NCBI RefSeq assembly: GCF_001642995.1
Contig: NZ_LOHS01000196.1
Coordinates: 1-64,000 of the forward strand
Direction: 5' to 3'
Source: Streptomyces jeddahensis
GTDB lineage: Bacteria > Actinomycetota > Actinomycetes > Streptomycetales > Streptomycetaceae
Length of the DNA: 64,000 nt
Position numbers and translations under genes: made by a program. Below, piece by piece: positions 52,150-60,138 of the stretch (within the stretch, counting starts at the first letter, position 1; the number at the start of each line of letters is the position of its first letter). The notes below the pieces were generated by a model that was not told where the DNA came from, made no database searches, and worked only from the letters and a program-made list of their open reading frames with translations.

Positions 52150-52365
52150 TCACGGCACCTCTCCGCGGCTGCGCGCGTTCGCGTACGCGGTGGCCGCGCG
52201 CAATCGTTCCGCCGCGGTCGCGGCCCGTACGGCTCCCGGTTCGCAGTCCCACTCCCGGCCGCCGCCGAGCGGTCTGAGCTGAACGTACGACCCCTCGTGG
52301 CCCACCACCCGGCCCACCTTGCCGGTACGGGTGTCGACGGCGTACGAACCGATGGGGGGCTTCAT
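52150..52365 (-). CDS. Small conserved-type Streptomyces protein (71 aa)
   Basis: A 71-aa protein starting MKPPIGSYAVDTRTGKVGRVVGHEG and containing LRPLGGGREWDCEPGAVR. Similar proteins commonly neighbour XRE/DUF5753 regulators in Streptomyces; the beta-rich N-terminus suggests a small barrel. No function is known to me. Its ATG overlaps the stop of the upstream small gene (TGATG), so the two are co-translated. Confidence 0.75.
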   Translation of the reverse strand: MKPPIGSYAVDTRTGKVGRVVGHEGSYVQLRPLGGGREWDCEPGAVRAATAAERLRAATAYANARSRGEVP

Positions 52366-52673
52366 CGCGCGGCGCCTCCGTTCGCGGCGGCGGCCGCATC
52401 CGGCGTACGGGCCGCACGCGGCGCACAAGCCCTGAGCGCCGCCGCCAGGCGAGCGGCGACGCCGACGGAACATCGGCCCGATTCGATCAGCGGGCATGGG
52501 GCATCGCGCGCCACGGTCACCGGGTCGATCCGCAGGGAAGGCAATGCAATTCCCGCCCGCGCGAGCGCCATGCGCAATTCCGTCACCGTCTCCTCCGCCT
52601 CCTCGACACACCGCGCCGAGTGTCGTGTCCCATCTTCCGCCTTCACCGGTTCCCTTTCCCTCCGACATTTCAT
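52362..52673 (-). CDS. Small conserved-type Streptomyces protein (103 aa)
   Basis: A helical protein with the family-like core VTELRMALARAGIALPSLRIDPVTVARDAPCPLIESGRC. I know such proteins from clusters with XRE/DUF5753 regulators, but not a function. The start is uncertain: ATG at 52673 or GTG at 52646, the latter with GGAGG about 11 nt upstream. It overlaps the 71-aa gene by 4 nt. The gene is divergent from the broken regulator at 52761, which suggests one functional group. Confidence 0.72.
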   Translation of the reverse strand: MKCRREREPVKAEDGTRHSARCVEEAEETVTELRMALARAGIALPSLRIDPVTVARDAPCPLIESGRCSVGVAARLAAALRACAPRAARTPDAAAAANGGAAR

Positions 52674-52760
52674 GCTTCACATCTCCACGGTGCCGTTCCA
52701 CCCCTACACTCGAAAGGAGCCGGTTCTCTGCAAGTGCGGTGCGTACCAAGGGGGTTGGCG

Positions 52761-53177
52761 ATGGCCAACGGTTCACGGCAAGCGGCTTGGGAGTTCTTCG
52801 GAGCAGAACTGAAACGACGCCGCGAAGACACGGGATTCACCCAGGTGGAGCTGGGTGCGCGGGTCTTCGTATCCGGTGCATACATCGGCCAATTCGAACA
52901 GGCAATTCGCAAGCCGCAGTTGGACGTCGCCCGACGGATCGACGACGTCCTGCAAACCGGCGGTTTTTTCGAGCGGATGTGCAGGAAGCTCATCAATGAC
53001 CGGCGCTATGCGGATTACTTCGCGCCGGTAGCAGAACTGGAAGCTTTGGCCACGAAAATCTGTGAGTTTGCGCCGACGGTAGTTCCGGGGCTGTTGCAGA
53101 CAGCCCGCATGAACGGGCCGTCACCATCGCCGCCAACTCATTCGTCACCGACGAGTACGTGGAGGCCCGGCAGTAGT
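52761..53177 (+). pseudogene. XRE/DUF5753 regulator, frameshifted and truncated
   Basis: The N-terminus is intact: HTH (FFGAELKRRREDTGFTQVELGARVFVSGAYIGQFEQA), then DVLQTGGFFERMCRKL and the start of the DUF5753 domain (FAPTVVPGLLQTA). After about 53107 the reading frame turns into Ser/Pro/Arg-rich noise, while the +1 frame continues the family (ERAVTIAANSFVTDEYVEARQ) up to a stop at 53175-53177. The remaining 100 or more residues of the usual 270-290 are missing; the GntR gene begins nearby. ATG at 52761 with GGGGGTTGGCG upstream. It probably once regulated the divergent small-protein pair. Confidence 0.8.
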
Positions 53178-53229
53178 GCGAGGAAGCGCCGCCATGGGCG
53201 CGCCCCGCATCTGACGGGGCCGAGGCGCG

Positions 53230-53979
53230 TCAGCCGACCCCCCGGGCACCCCGCCCCGCCCGCGCCTCGATCCCCCTGAAGTGGTCCGCCATCGCACGCT
53301 GGGCGCGCTCGACGTCGCGGGCGCGTAGGGCCGTCAGGATGTCGCGGTGACGGCGGACGGTGAGGTCCGGGGTCGGGTCGTCGGTCCAGCCGCGGGCCGC
53401 GGAGACGCGGCGGAAGACGTTCCAGAAGGCGCCGAGGAGCTGGGGTACGAGCGTGTTGCCGAGCGACTGGTAGAGCACCTCGTGGAACTCGCGGTCGAGT
53501 TCCGGGAAGGGACTGCCCGTACCGCCCGTCTCCTCCATGCGGACGACGATCGCTTCCAGCCGGTCGAGTTCCGCGTCCGTCAGCGAGGCCGCGACCCTGC
53601 GTATGAGACCCTCCTCCAGCACCTCTCTGACCTGCAGGATCTCGCCCAGGGCGCGGGTGTCGTCGTCGAGCTGGGAGAGCGCGCGGAAGGTGAGGCCGTC
53701 GACGAGGGGGGTCAGCGAGGCCTGGCCGACGTACGTGCCGTAGCCGTGCCGGATGTCGACGATGTCCAAGGCCTGGAGCGCCTTGAGGGCCTCGCGGACG
53801 GAGTTGCGGCTGACGCCGAGGTCCTCCATGAGCTCGGTCTCGGTCGGCAGCGGGGCTCCTGGCTGGAGCTTGCGGTCGAGGATCAACTGCATGACCTCGC
53901 GCTGGATCTGTCCGCTCACGCGTCGCTCACGGGCGGACCGCAGGCCGGAGTTCCTCGGCCCCGAGGGCTGCTCGGACAT
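53230..53979 (-). CDS. GntR/FadR-family transcriptional regulator
   Basis: A 249-aa regulator with the winged helix (IQREVMQLILDRKLQPGAPLPTETELMEDLGVSRNSVREALKALQALDIVDIRHGYGTYV) and an FCD ligand domain (LDREFHEVLYQSLGNTLVPQLL, with metal-binding histidines such as RRHRDIL and ADHFRGIEA). It is divergent from the peptide-type ABC/lyase operon (54277 onward), which it probably controls. The ATG at 53979 is chosen at MSEQPSG; one three codons upstream is possible. Confidence 0.88.
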   Translation of the reverse strand: MSEQPSGPRNSGLRSARERRVSGQIQREVMQLILDRKLQPGAPLPTETELMEDLGVSRNSVREALKALQALDIVDIRHGYGTYVGQASLTPLVDGLTFRALSQLDDDTRALGEILQVREVLEEGLIRRVAASLTDAELDRLEAIVVRMEETGGTGSPFPELDREFHEVLYQSLGNTLVPQLLGAFWNVFRRVSAARGWTDDPTPDLTVRRHRDILTALRARDVERAQRAMADHFRGIEARAGRGARGVG

Positions 53980-54076
53980 GCGGCACATCGTACGCGCGTG
54001 GACGTCCGACGTCCCATCTCTGCCGGAAACCTCTGCCCTCCGCCTGAAGAAAAGACTCCAACTGGCCTTGTTTCAA

Positions 54077-54094
54077 GGTGCCATTGGTCGCACC
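54077..54094. promoter_or_regulatory. Possible GntR operator
   Basis: GGTGC-n8-GCACC is an inverted repeat in the intergenic region between the GntR gene and its putative target operon. Half-sites are short; tentative. Confidence 0.3.
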
Positions 54095-54276
54095 TCTGGA
54101 GGAAGTGCCAGTCGTGCGCGGTCCCTTGACCGGTCCCCGACCCCCTCTTATCGTCACGCTGCTGGGCATGACGTAGGACGTCGTATCTCCCCCACTCCGA
54201 ACCCCATTCCCCCCACGCCGACGCTCACTCCGACCCCAGTACCCCCTCCCCCAGACCACTCCTCCCAGGAGGAACC

Positions 54277-55914
54277 GTGCGCGACGTGACCCCCGTACCG
54301 GCACTGCACCGCCGGTCGTTCCTGAAGTACACCGGCGCGCTGGGCGCGGCCGCCGCCGTCACCTCGACGCTGTCGGCCTGTTCGGCGGGGCCGGAGTCCA
54401 CCAACGAGACCGACGACGGCAACGGCAAGGGCGGTCTCGAGACGCTCACCGCCGTCATCGGCTACGGCAACGACCAGAGCTGGGATCCGCTGATGACGGC
54501 GTCGGCGTTCAGCATGGCCGCGAACCACCACATCTACGAGGGTCTCCTCGACACCGACCCGATCACTCGGGAGCCGTATCCCGCGCTGGCCACGGCGATC
54601 CCCGCGGACCTGTCCGCGACCACGTGGCAATTCACGCTGCGCGACGGCGCGAAGTGGCACGACGGCAAGCCGGTCACGGCCGACGACGTCGTCTTCACCT
54701 TCGGCCGGGTCCTGGACCCGGACACGCAGACGCTCGCCAAGAACTTCTTCGGCTCCTGGCTGAAGGAGGTCAGGAAGGTCGACGACCAGTCGGTCGAGCT
54801 GGTGCTGAAGTTCCCGTTCCCGGAGGGCGCGCCCCGGCTGACGCTCGCCAAGATCATGCCGAAGCACGTGTACGAACAGCCGGGTGCGCTGGACGAGGCC
54901 GCCAAGGGCAAGGCGGTGGGCTCGGGACCGTACCGGCAGACCGCGCACCACCCGAAGTCCAACACCACGTTCGAGGCATACGACGGCTACAACGGGCCGC
55001 GCAAGGCCACCTTCAAGAAGATGAACTGGCTGTCGATCGTGGACGCCGCGCCCCGCGTCGCCAAGATCTCCGGCGGGAGCGCGGGCGCGCAGATCTCCGA
55101 CAACATCCCGTACGCCAACATCGACCAGCTGACGAAGGACGGGCTGACGGTCGAGGGCGGCGCCGGGATGAACCATCTGTTCCTGCTGTTCAACACCGCC
55201 CACAAGCCGTTCGACGACGTGCGGGTGCGGCAGGCGCTGCACTACGCGATCGACACGGAGAAGATGATCTCGGCCGCGCTGCGGGGGCACGGCAAGCCGG
55301 CGACCTCGTACCTCAACGAGGGCAACCCGACGTACCGCAAGGCGAAGACGGTCTACGCGTACGACCCGGACAAGGCCAAGCAGCTGCTGGCGGACGCGGG
55401 GGTGAGCGGGCTGAAGGTGAACCTGATGGCGGTCAATGTCAGCTGGATCGTGGACTGTCTGCCGACGATCAAGGCCTCGTGGGACGCGATCGGGGTGCAG
55501 ACGACGCTGGAGCCGCAGGAGACGGCGGCGTTGTTCACGAAGCTCGACCAGAAGCAGGACTTCCAGGTCGTCGCGGCGGCGTCCAACCCCAATCAGTTCG
55601 GGCTCGACGCGGACCTGATCATGCATTACAACTACGGGCCCGGCAACACCTGGATGCGGTACGCCCGCTGGGAGGACAGCTCCGAGGCCAAGGCCCTGTT
55701 CAAGATGATGGACCAGGCCACGCGGGAGCCGGACGCCGAGAAGAAGAAGCAGATGACGCAGGAGTACATCGACGTCGTCGCCGAGAACGCCGTGATCTAC
55801 CCGGTCGTCCACAACGAGCTGATGACGGCCTGGGATCCGAAGAAGATCACCGGTATCAGGCCCCAGCCGTATCCCGGGATCAACGTGCTGCAGGCCAAGC
55901 CGGCCGCCGGCTGA
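54277..55914 (+). CDS. Peptide/solute ABC transporter binding lipoprotein (family 5)
   Basis: A 545-aa SBP_bac_5 (DppA/OppA type) lipoprotein. The N-terminus has twin arginines (HRRSFLKYTGALGAAAAV) and a lipobox LSAC, so it is probably Tat-exported. Domain features: YEGLLDTDPITREPYPALATAI, WHDGKPVTADDVVFTFGRV, and DVRVRQALHYAIDTEKMI. The GTG at 54277 has AGGAGGAACC upstream. It heads the operon with dppB-, dppCD- and dppF-like genes and a DHDPS-family lyase, so the ligand may be that enzyme's substrate rather than a peptide. Confidence 0.9.
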   Translation: MRDVTPVPALHRRSFLKYTGALGAAAAVTSTLSACSAGPESTNETDDGNGKGGLETLTAVIGYGNDQSWDPLMTASAFSMAANHHIYEGLLDTDPITREPYPALATAIPADLSATTWQFTLRDGAKWHDGKPVTADDVVFTFGRVLDPDTQTLAKNFFGSWLKEVRKVDDQSVELVLKFPFPEGAPRLTLAKIMPKHVYEQPGALDEAAKGKAVGSGPYRQTAHHPKSNTTFEAYDGYNGPRKATFKKMNWLSIVDAAPRVAKISGGSAGAQISDNIPYANIDQLTKDGLTVEGGAGMNHLFLLFNTAHKPFDDVRVRQALHYAIDTEKMISAALRGHGKPATSYLNEGNPTYRKAKTVYAYDPDKAKQLLADAGVSGLKVNLMAVNVSWIVDCLPTIKASWDAIGVQTTLEPQETAALFTKLDQKQDFQVVAAASNPNQFGLDADLIMHYNYGPGNTWMRYARWEDSSEAKALFKMMDQATREPDAEKKKQMTQEYIDVVAENAVIYPVVHNELMTAWDPKKITGIRPQPYPGINVLQAKPAAG

Positions 55915-55935
55915 CCGCACGGAGGCTCGAAGACC

Positions 55936-56895
55936 GTGGTCGCGATCGCCAGGATCCTCGTCCGCCGTGTCGCCCTGCTCGTTCCCCTGATGCTCGGGAT
56001 CGTGCTGTTCGTCTTCCTCGTGATGCGGTTCTCGGACAGCGATCCGGCATCCGCGTACTTCCAGGGCGCGAACCCGACCGAGCAGCAGCTGCACGACTTC
56101 CGCGAGCGGAACGGGCTGCTCGATCCGCTGCCCGTGCGCTACGTCGACTTCGTCGGCGACCTGCTCCGCGGCGACATGGGCATCAGCGTGCTGACCAGGG
56201 CACCGGTCGTCGACCAGGTCACCACCGCGCTGCCGCTCACCATGCAGCTGACGTTCATGGGGCTCGGGATCGCGGTGGTGCTCGCCCTGATCGGCGGCGT
56301 CACCGCCGCGATCTACCGGGACCGGCTGCCCGACCAGCTGATCCGCGTCGTGTCGCTGACCGGCGTCGCGGCGCCCGGCTTCTGGCTGGCGCTGCTGATG
56401 ATCCAGTACCTGGCCGTCGACCGGGGCTGGTTCCCGACCGGCGGATACATCAACCCGGCGGACTCGTTCAGCGGTTGGCTGAACACGATGACGCTGCCCG
56501 CGTTCGCGCTGTCGCTGCCGGTCGCCGCCCAGCTCACCCGCATCGTGCGCACGGCGGTGGTGGAGGAGCTGGACAAGGACTACGTGCGCACGGCGATCGG
56601 CAGCGGACTGCCGCCGGTCGTCGTGGTCGGGCGGAACGTGCTGCGCAACGCGCTGATCAACCCGCTGACCGTGCTCGGCCTGCGGGTCGGCTACCTGCTC
56701 GGCGGCGCGGTCGTCATCGAGACGATCTTCTCGCTGCCGGGGATGGGGAAGCTGATGATCGACGCCGTGAAGAACGGCGATCCGGCCGTCGTACAGGGGG
56801 TCGTGCTGACGACCGCCTTCGGGTTCGTGATCGTGAACCTCGTCATCGACATCCTCTATCTGCTGGTCAATCCGCGTCTGAGGGGTGCCGCGTGA
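55936..56895 (+). CDS. Peptide-type ABC transporter permease (DppB-like)
   Basis: A 319-aa six-helix permease, beginning VAIARILVRRVALLVPLMLGIVLFVFLVMRF and including the EAA-type loop YVRTAIGSGLPPVVVVGRNVLRNALINPLTVLG. GTG start at 55936 with GGAGG 13 nt upstream. Its stop overlaps the ATG of an 18-codon ORF. Confidence 0.9.
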   Translation: MVAIARILVRRVALLVPLMLGIVLFVFLVMRFSDSDPASAYFQGANPTEQQLHDFRERNGLLDPLPVRYVDFVGDLLRGDMGISVLTRAPVVDQVTTALPLTMQLTFMGLGIAVVLALIGGVTAAIYRDRLPDQLIRVVSLTGVAAPGFWLALLMIQYLAVDRGWFPTGGYINPADSFSGWLNTMTLPAFALSLPVAAQLTRIVRTAVVEELDKDYVRTAIGSGLPPVVVVGRNVLRNALINPLTVLGLRVGYLLGGAVVIETIFSLPGMGKLMIDAVKNGDPAVVQGVVLTTAFGFVIVNLVIDILYLLVNPRLRGAA

Positions 56896-56955
56896 TGCCG
56901 ACCTCCGTCCTCTGCCCGTGTTGGCTTCCGCGTCTGGGGAGTGCCGTCTGATGCC
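56872..56955 (+). repeat. 56-bp junction duplication between dppB-like and dppCD-like genes
   Basis: The block CCGCGTCTGAGGGGTGCCGC (56872 on) through GTGATGCC is repeated 56 bp later as CCGCGTCTGGGGAGTGCCGT and CTGATGCC (56928 on). The first copy contains the dppB stop/ATG overlap; the second carries the stop/ATG overlap leading into dppCD. Confidence 0.82.
56895..56951 (+). CDS. 18-aa bridging ORF between dppB- and dppCD-like genes
   Basis: MPTSVLCPCWLPRLGSAV. Its ATG overlaps the dppB stop (TGATG 56893-56897) and its stop overlaps the dppCD ATG (TGATG 56949-56953). The tail LPRLGSAV echoes the dppB tail NPRLRGAA, as expected from the 56-bp duplication. It probably serves only to carry ribosomes across the duplicated junction; the peptide itself need not matter. 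Confidence 0.55.
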   Translation: MPTSVLCPCWLPRLGSAV

Positions 56956-59026
56956 CGGTCCGCTTGCGAGCCTTTCGAGGAGGCGGCTGGCCGAGCGGCT
57001 CTCCCGGCCCGGCATCCGGCTGCGCGGGTTCCGCCGGCTGCCCGTCGTCTCACGGATCGCCGTCGTGGTCATCGGCGTCGTCGTCCTGATGGCGCTGCTC
57101 GCGCCGCTCATCGCCCCGCACGACCCGCTCGACCAAGCCCCGCTGATCGACCGCGGCCACGGCGAGGGCGCCCCGTCGGGCGAGCACTGGATGGGGCAGG
57201 ACAGCCTGGGCCGCGACATCCTCAGCCGGCTCATGTACGGGGCACGCTGGTCGCTGGCCATCGGGCTCGGGGCCACCGGTCTCGCCCTCGTCGTGGGCGC
57301 GCTGCTCGGCGCGATCGCGGCCACCTCGCGCAAGGCGGTCGACGAGACGCTGATGCGCTGCCTCGACGTGGTCATGGCCTTCCCGGGGATCGCGCTGGCG
57401 GCCGTGCTCGTGGCCGTGTTCGGCGGTGGCATCCCGGTCCTCATCTGCGCGATCGCGTTCCTCTACACGCCGCCGGTGGCACGGGTCGTACGGGCCAATG
57501 TGATGGACCAGTACGGCGAGGACTACGTCACCGCTGAACGCGTGATCGGAGCGCGGACCCCGCACATCGTCCTCAAACACGTGGCGATCAACTGCGCCGC
57601 TCCGGTGCTGGTGTTCTGCACGGTGCAGGTGGCGGAGGCGATCGTCTTCGAGGCGTCGCTGTCCTTCATCGGCGCGGGCGTACGGCCGCCGGACCCGTCG
57701 TGGGGCAGCGTCATCGCCGACGGCAAGAACATGGTGCTGACCGGCGGCTGGTGGGCCACGGTCTTCCCCGGGCTGCTGATGCTGGTCACCGTCCTGTCGC
57801 TGAACATCCTCTCGGAGGGGGTCTCGGACGCGTGGGCCGCGCCCGCCGCGCGCGACGTACCGGCGGAGAAGGCGCGTACCGAGGACCGCCTGGAGGCGGC
57901 CGAGCCCGGGACCGGGACCGTGCTGGAGCTGCCCGGCCTCACCGAGGCGGCGGCACGGCTGCGGGAGCGTGCGCGGCCGCTGCCGCAGGGGCCGCCCGTG
58001 CTGGAGGTCTCGCGGCTCGCGATCGGTTTCGACGCACGTCACGACGGTGTCGACATCGTCGACGGGATCAGCTTCGACGTACGCCCCGGTGAAGTCCTCG
58101 GCCTGGTCGGCGAGTCCGGCTGCGGCAAGTCGCTGACCGCGCTGACGGTGATGGGCCTCGAGCCGAAGGGCGCCCGCATCCGCGGCAGCGTCACCTTCGA
58201 CGGCAGGCAGCTGATCGGCATGCCGATGCGCACGCGGCGCCGCCTTCTCGGGCATGACATGGCGATGATCTACCAGGACGCGTTGTCGTCGCTGAACCCG
58301 GCGATGACGATCCGCGCGCAACTGAAGCAGGTCGTACGGCGGGGTGGGAAGCGTCCGGCTACCGAACTGCTGGAGATGGTGGGCCTCGACCCCGAGCGGA
58401 CCCTGCGCAGCTATCCGCACGAGCTGTCCGGCGGCCAGCGTCAGCGCGTACTGATCGCGATGGCCCTGTCGCGCAGCCCGAAGCTGATCGTCGCGGACGA
58501 GCCGACGACCGCGCTGGACGTGACCGTGCAGGCGCAGGTCATCGAGCTGCTGCTGCGGCTGCGCGCGGAGCTGGGGTTCGCGCTGATCCTCGTCTCGCAC
58601 GATCTGGCGCTGGTCGCGGACGTCACGGACCGGGTGGTGGTGATGTACGGCGGGCAGATCGTCGAGACCGGCGTGACCGCCGACCTCGTCGAGGCCCCGG
58701 CGCACCACTACACGCGCGGGCTGCTGGGTTCGGTGCTGTCGCTGGAGTCGGCCGCGGAGCGGATGACGCAGATCAGGGGCGTCGTGCCGTCGCCCGCGGA
58801 CTTCCCGGCGGGCTGCCGGTTCGCCGACCGGTGCCCGATGGCGAGCGAGGTGTGCCGGGAGGCGGCACCGGAGCTGGTGGGCTTGCACGGGGCGGGTGGC
58901 TCGCGGGATGCGGCGAGCCCGCGGGATCCGGTGGGCGGCGGTCGGCGGCACGCGGTCGCCTGCCACCATCCCGCGGTCGGGGTGGACCTGGCCGGGCCCC
59001 GAGGGAACGAGGAGGCCGTCAAGTGA
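56951..59026 (+). CDS. Fused ABC permease-ATPase (DppC-DppD-like)
   Basis: A 691-aa fusion. Residues 1 to about 300 form a DppC-like permease (RRLPVVSRIAVVVIGVVVLMALLAPLIAP, EDYVTAERVIGARTPHIVLKHVAINC). After a 45-residue Ala/Glu/Pro linker comes a DppD-like ATPase: Walker A GESGCGKSLT, signature LSGGQRQRVLIAMAL, Walker B LIVADEPTTALD, and an oligopeptide C-terminal domain with Cys residues (CRFADRCPMASEVC) typical of the [4Fe-4S]-binding tail. Separate genes are the rule in other bacteria. The final GTGA overlaps the next ATPase start. Confidence 0.9.
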   Translation: MPGPLASLSRRRLAERLSRPGIRLRGFRRLPVVSRIAVVVIGVVVLMALLAPLIAPHDPLDQAPLIDRGHGEGAPSGEHWMGQDSLGRDILSRLMYGARWSLAIGLGATGLALVVGALLGAIAATSRKAVDETLMRCLDVVMAFPGIALAAVLVAVFGGGIPVLICAIAFLYTPPVARVVRANVMDQYGEDYVTAERVIGARTPHIVLKHVAINCAAPVLVFCTVQVAEAIVFEASLSFIGAGVRPPDPSWGSVIADGKNMVLTGGWWATVFPGLLMLVTVLSLNILSEGVSDAWAAPAARDVPAEKARTEDRLEAAEPGTGTVLELPGLTEAAARLRERARPLPQGPPVLEVSRLAIGFDARHDGVDIVDGISFDVRPGEVLGLVGESGCGKSLTALTVMGLEPKGARIRGSVTFDGRQLIGMPMRTRRRLLGHDMAMIYQDALSSLNPAMTIRAQLKQVVRRGGKRPATELLEMVGLDPERTLRSYPHELSGGQRQRVLIAMALSRSPKLIVADEPTTALDVTVQAQVIELLLRLRAELGFALILVSHDLALVADVTDRVVVMYGGQIVETGVTADLVEAPAHHYTRGLLGSVLSLESAAERMTQIRGVVPSPADFPAGCRFADRCPMASEVCREAAPELVGLHGAGGSRDAASPRDPVGGGRRHAVACHHPAVGVDLAGPRGNEEAVK

Positions 59027-60138
59027 GCGCGAAGGAGGCCGTGAACCCGGGCGGCCGTGTCAGTCTGATCTCCCTCTCCGACGTCCATGTCGTGCACAAG
59101 GCGCGTACGGGCGGTCTGTTCTCCCGCGACCGGGTGTACGCGCTGACCGGCGCGGACCTGAGCCTGGAACCCGGCGAAACCCTCGGCGTCGTAGGCGAGT
59201 CCGGGTGCGGCAAGTCGACGCTCGCCAAGGTCCTGGTGGGCGTGCAGCGGCCGACCGCCGGCACGGTGTCCTTCCGCGGCCGCGACCTGTGGGCCATGAA
59301 GCCCGCCGAGCGCAGGGCGACGATCGGCAGCCGCACCGGCATGATCTTCCAGGACCCCTCGACGGCACTGAACCGGCGGCTGACGGTGCGGCAGATCCTC
59401 CGCGACCCGCTGGACGTCCACCGGCGCGGAACACCCGCCCAGCGGGAGGAGCGGGTACGGGAGCTGATGGCGCTGGTCGGCCTGCCGCGCGTCCTCGCCG
59501 ACGGGCTGCCCGGGCAGCTCTCCGGCGGGCAGCGGCAGCGCGTCGCCATCGCCCGGGCGCTCGCGCTCGAACCGGACCTGGTCGTCGCGGACGAGCCGAC
59601 CAGCGCCCTGGACGTGTCGGTACGGGCCCAGATCCTCAACCTCCTGCTGGACCTGAAGGAACGGCTGGGCCTTGCGCTGGTGTTCGTGTCGCACGACATC
59701 CAGACGGTCCGGCGGATGAGCGACCGCGTGATCACGATGTATCTGGGGCGGATCGTCGAGGAGTCACCGGCCGGGGAGGTCACGGACCGGGCCAGGCATC
59801 CGTACACGCGCGCTCTCTTCTCTGCGACCCCGGGCCTTCTGGATCCGATCGACCCGATCCCGCTGGCCGGGCCCGTCCCGTCGGCGACCCGCCCGCCGAG
59901 CGGCTGCCCGTTCCGTACGCGGTGCTGGAAGGCCGACCACGCGTGTGCGGCGGTCATGCCGGACTTCGCGGACGCGGCGACGCCCGGTCACCGATTCCGC
60001 TGCCACCATCCGGTGGCGGACGGCCAGTCGACGCGCGAGCTGGTCGCCCAGGCTGCGACCCTCGGTACAGCGGATGTCCGTATCGCGACGGATGTCCCGC
60101 CGGACATTCCCCCACAGATGAACGCCAGGGAGCCTTGA
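59023..60138 (+). CDS. Peptide-type ABC transporter ATPase (DppF-like)
   Basis: A 371-aa second ATPase: Walker A GESGCGKST, signature LSGGQRQRVAIARAL, Walker B LVVADEPTSALD, H-loop VFVSHDIQ, and the cysteine-containing C-terminal domain (GCPFRTRCWKADHAC). GTG start at 59023 overlaps the fusion gene stop by 4 nt. The C-terminal 50 residues exceed the usual DppF length. Its stop overlaps the ATG of the lyase gene (TGATG). Confidence 0.9.
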   Translation: MSAKEAVNPGGRVSLISLSDVHVVHKARTGGLFSRDRVYALTGADLSLEPGETLGVVGESGCGKSTLAKVLVGVQRPTAGTVSFRGRDLWAMKPAERRATIGSRTGMIFQDPSTALNRRLTVRQILRDPLDVHRRGTPAQREERVRELMALVGLPRVLADGLPGQLSGGQRQRVAIARALALEPDLVVADEPTSALDVSVRAQILNLLLDLKERLGLALVFVSHDIQTVRRMSDRVITMYLGRIVEESPAGEVTDRARHPYTRALFSATPGLLDPIDPIPLAGPVPSATRPPSGCPFRTRCWKADHACAAVMPDFADAATPGHRFRCHHPVADGQSTRELVAQAATLGTADVRIATDVPPDIPPQMNAREP

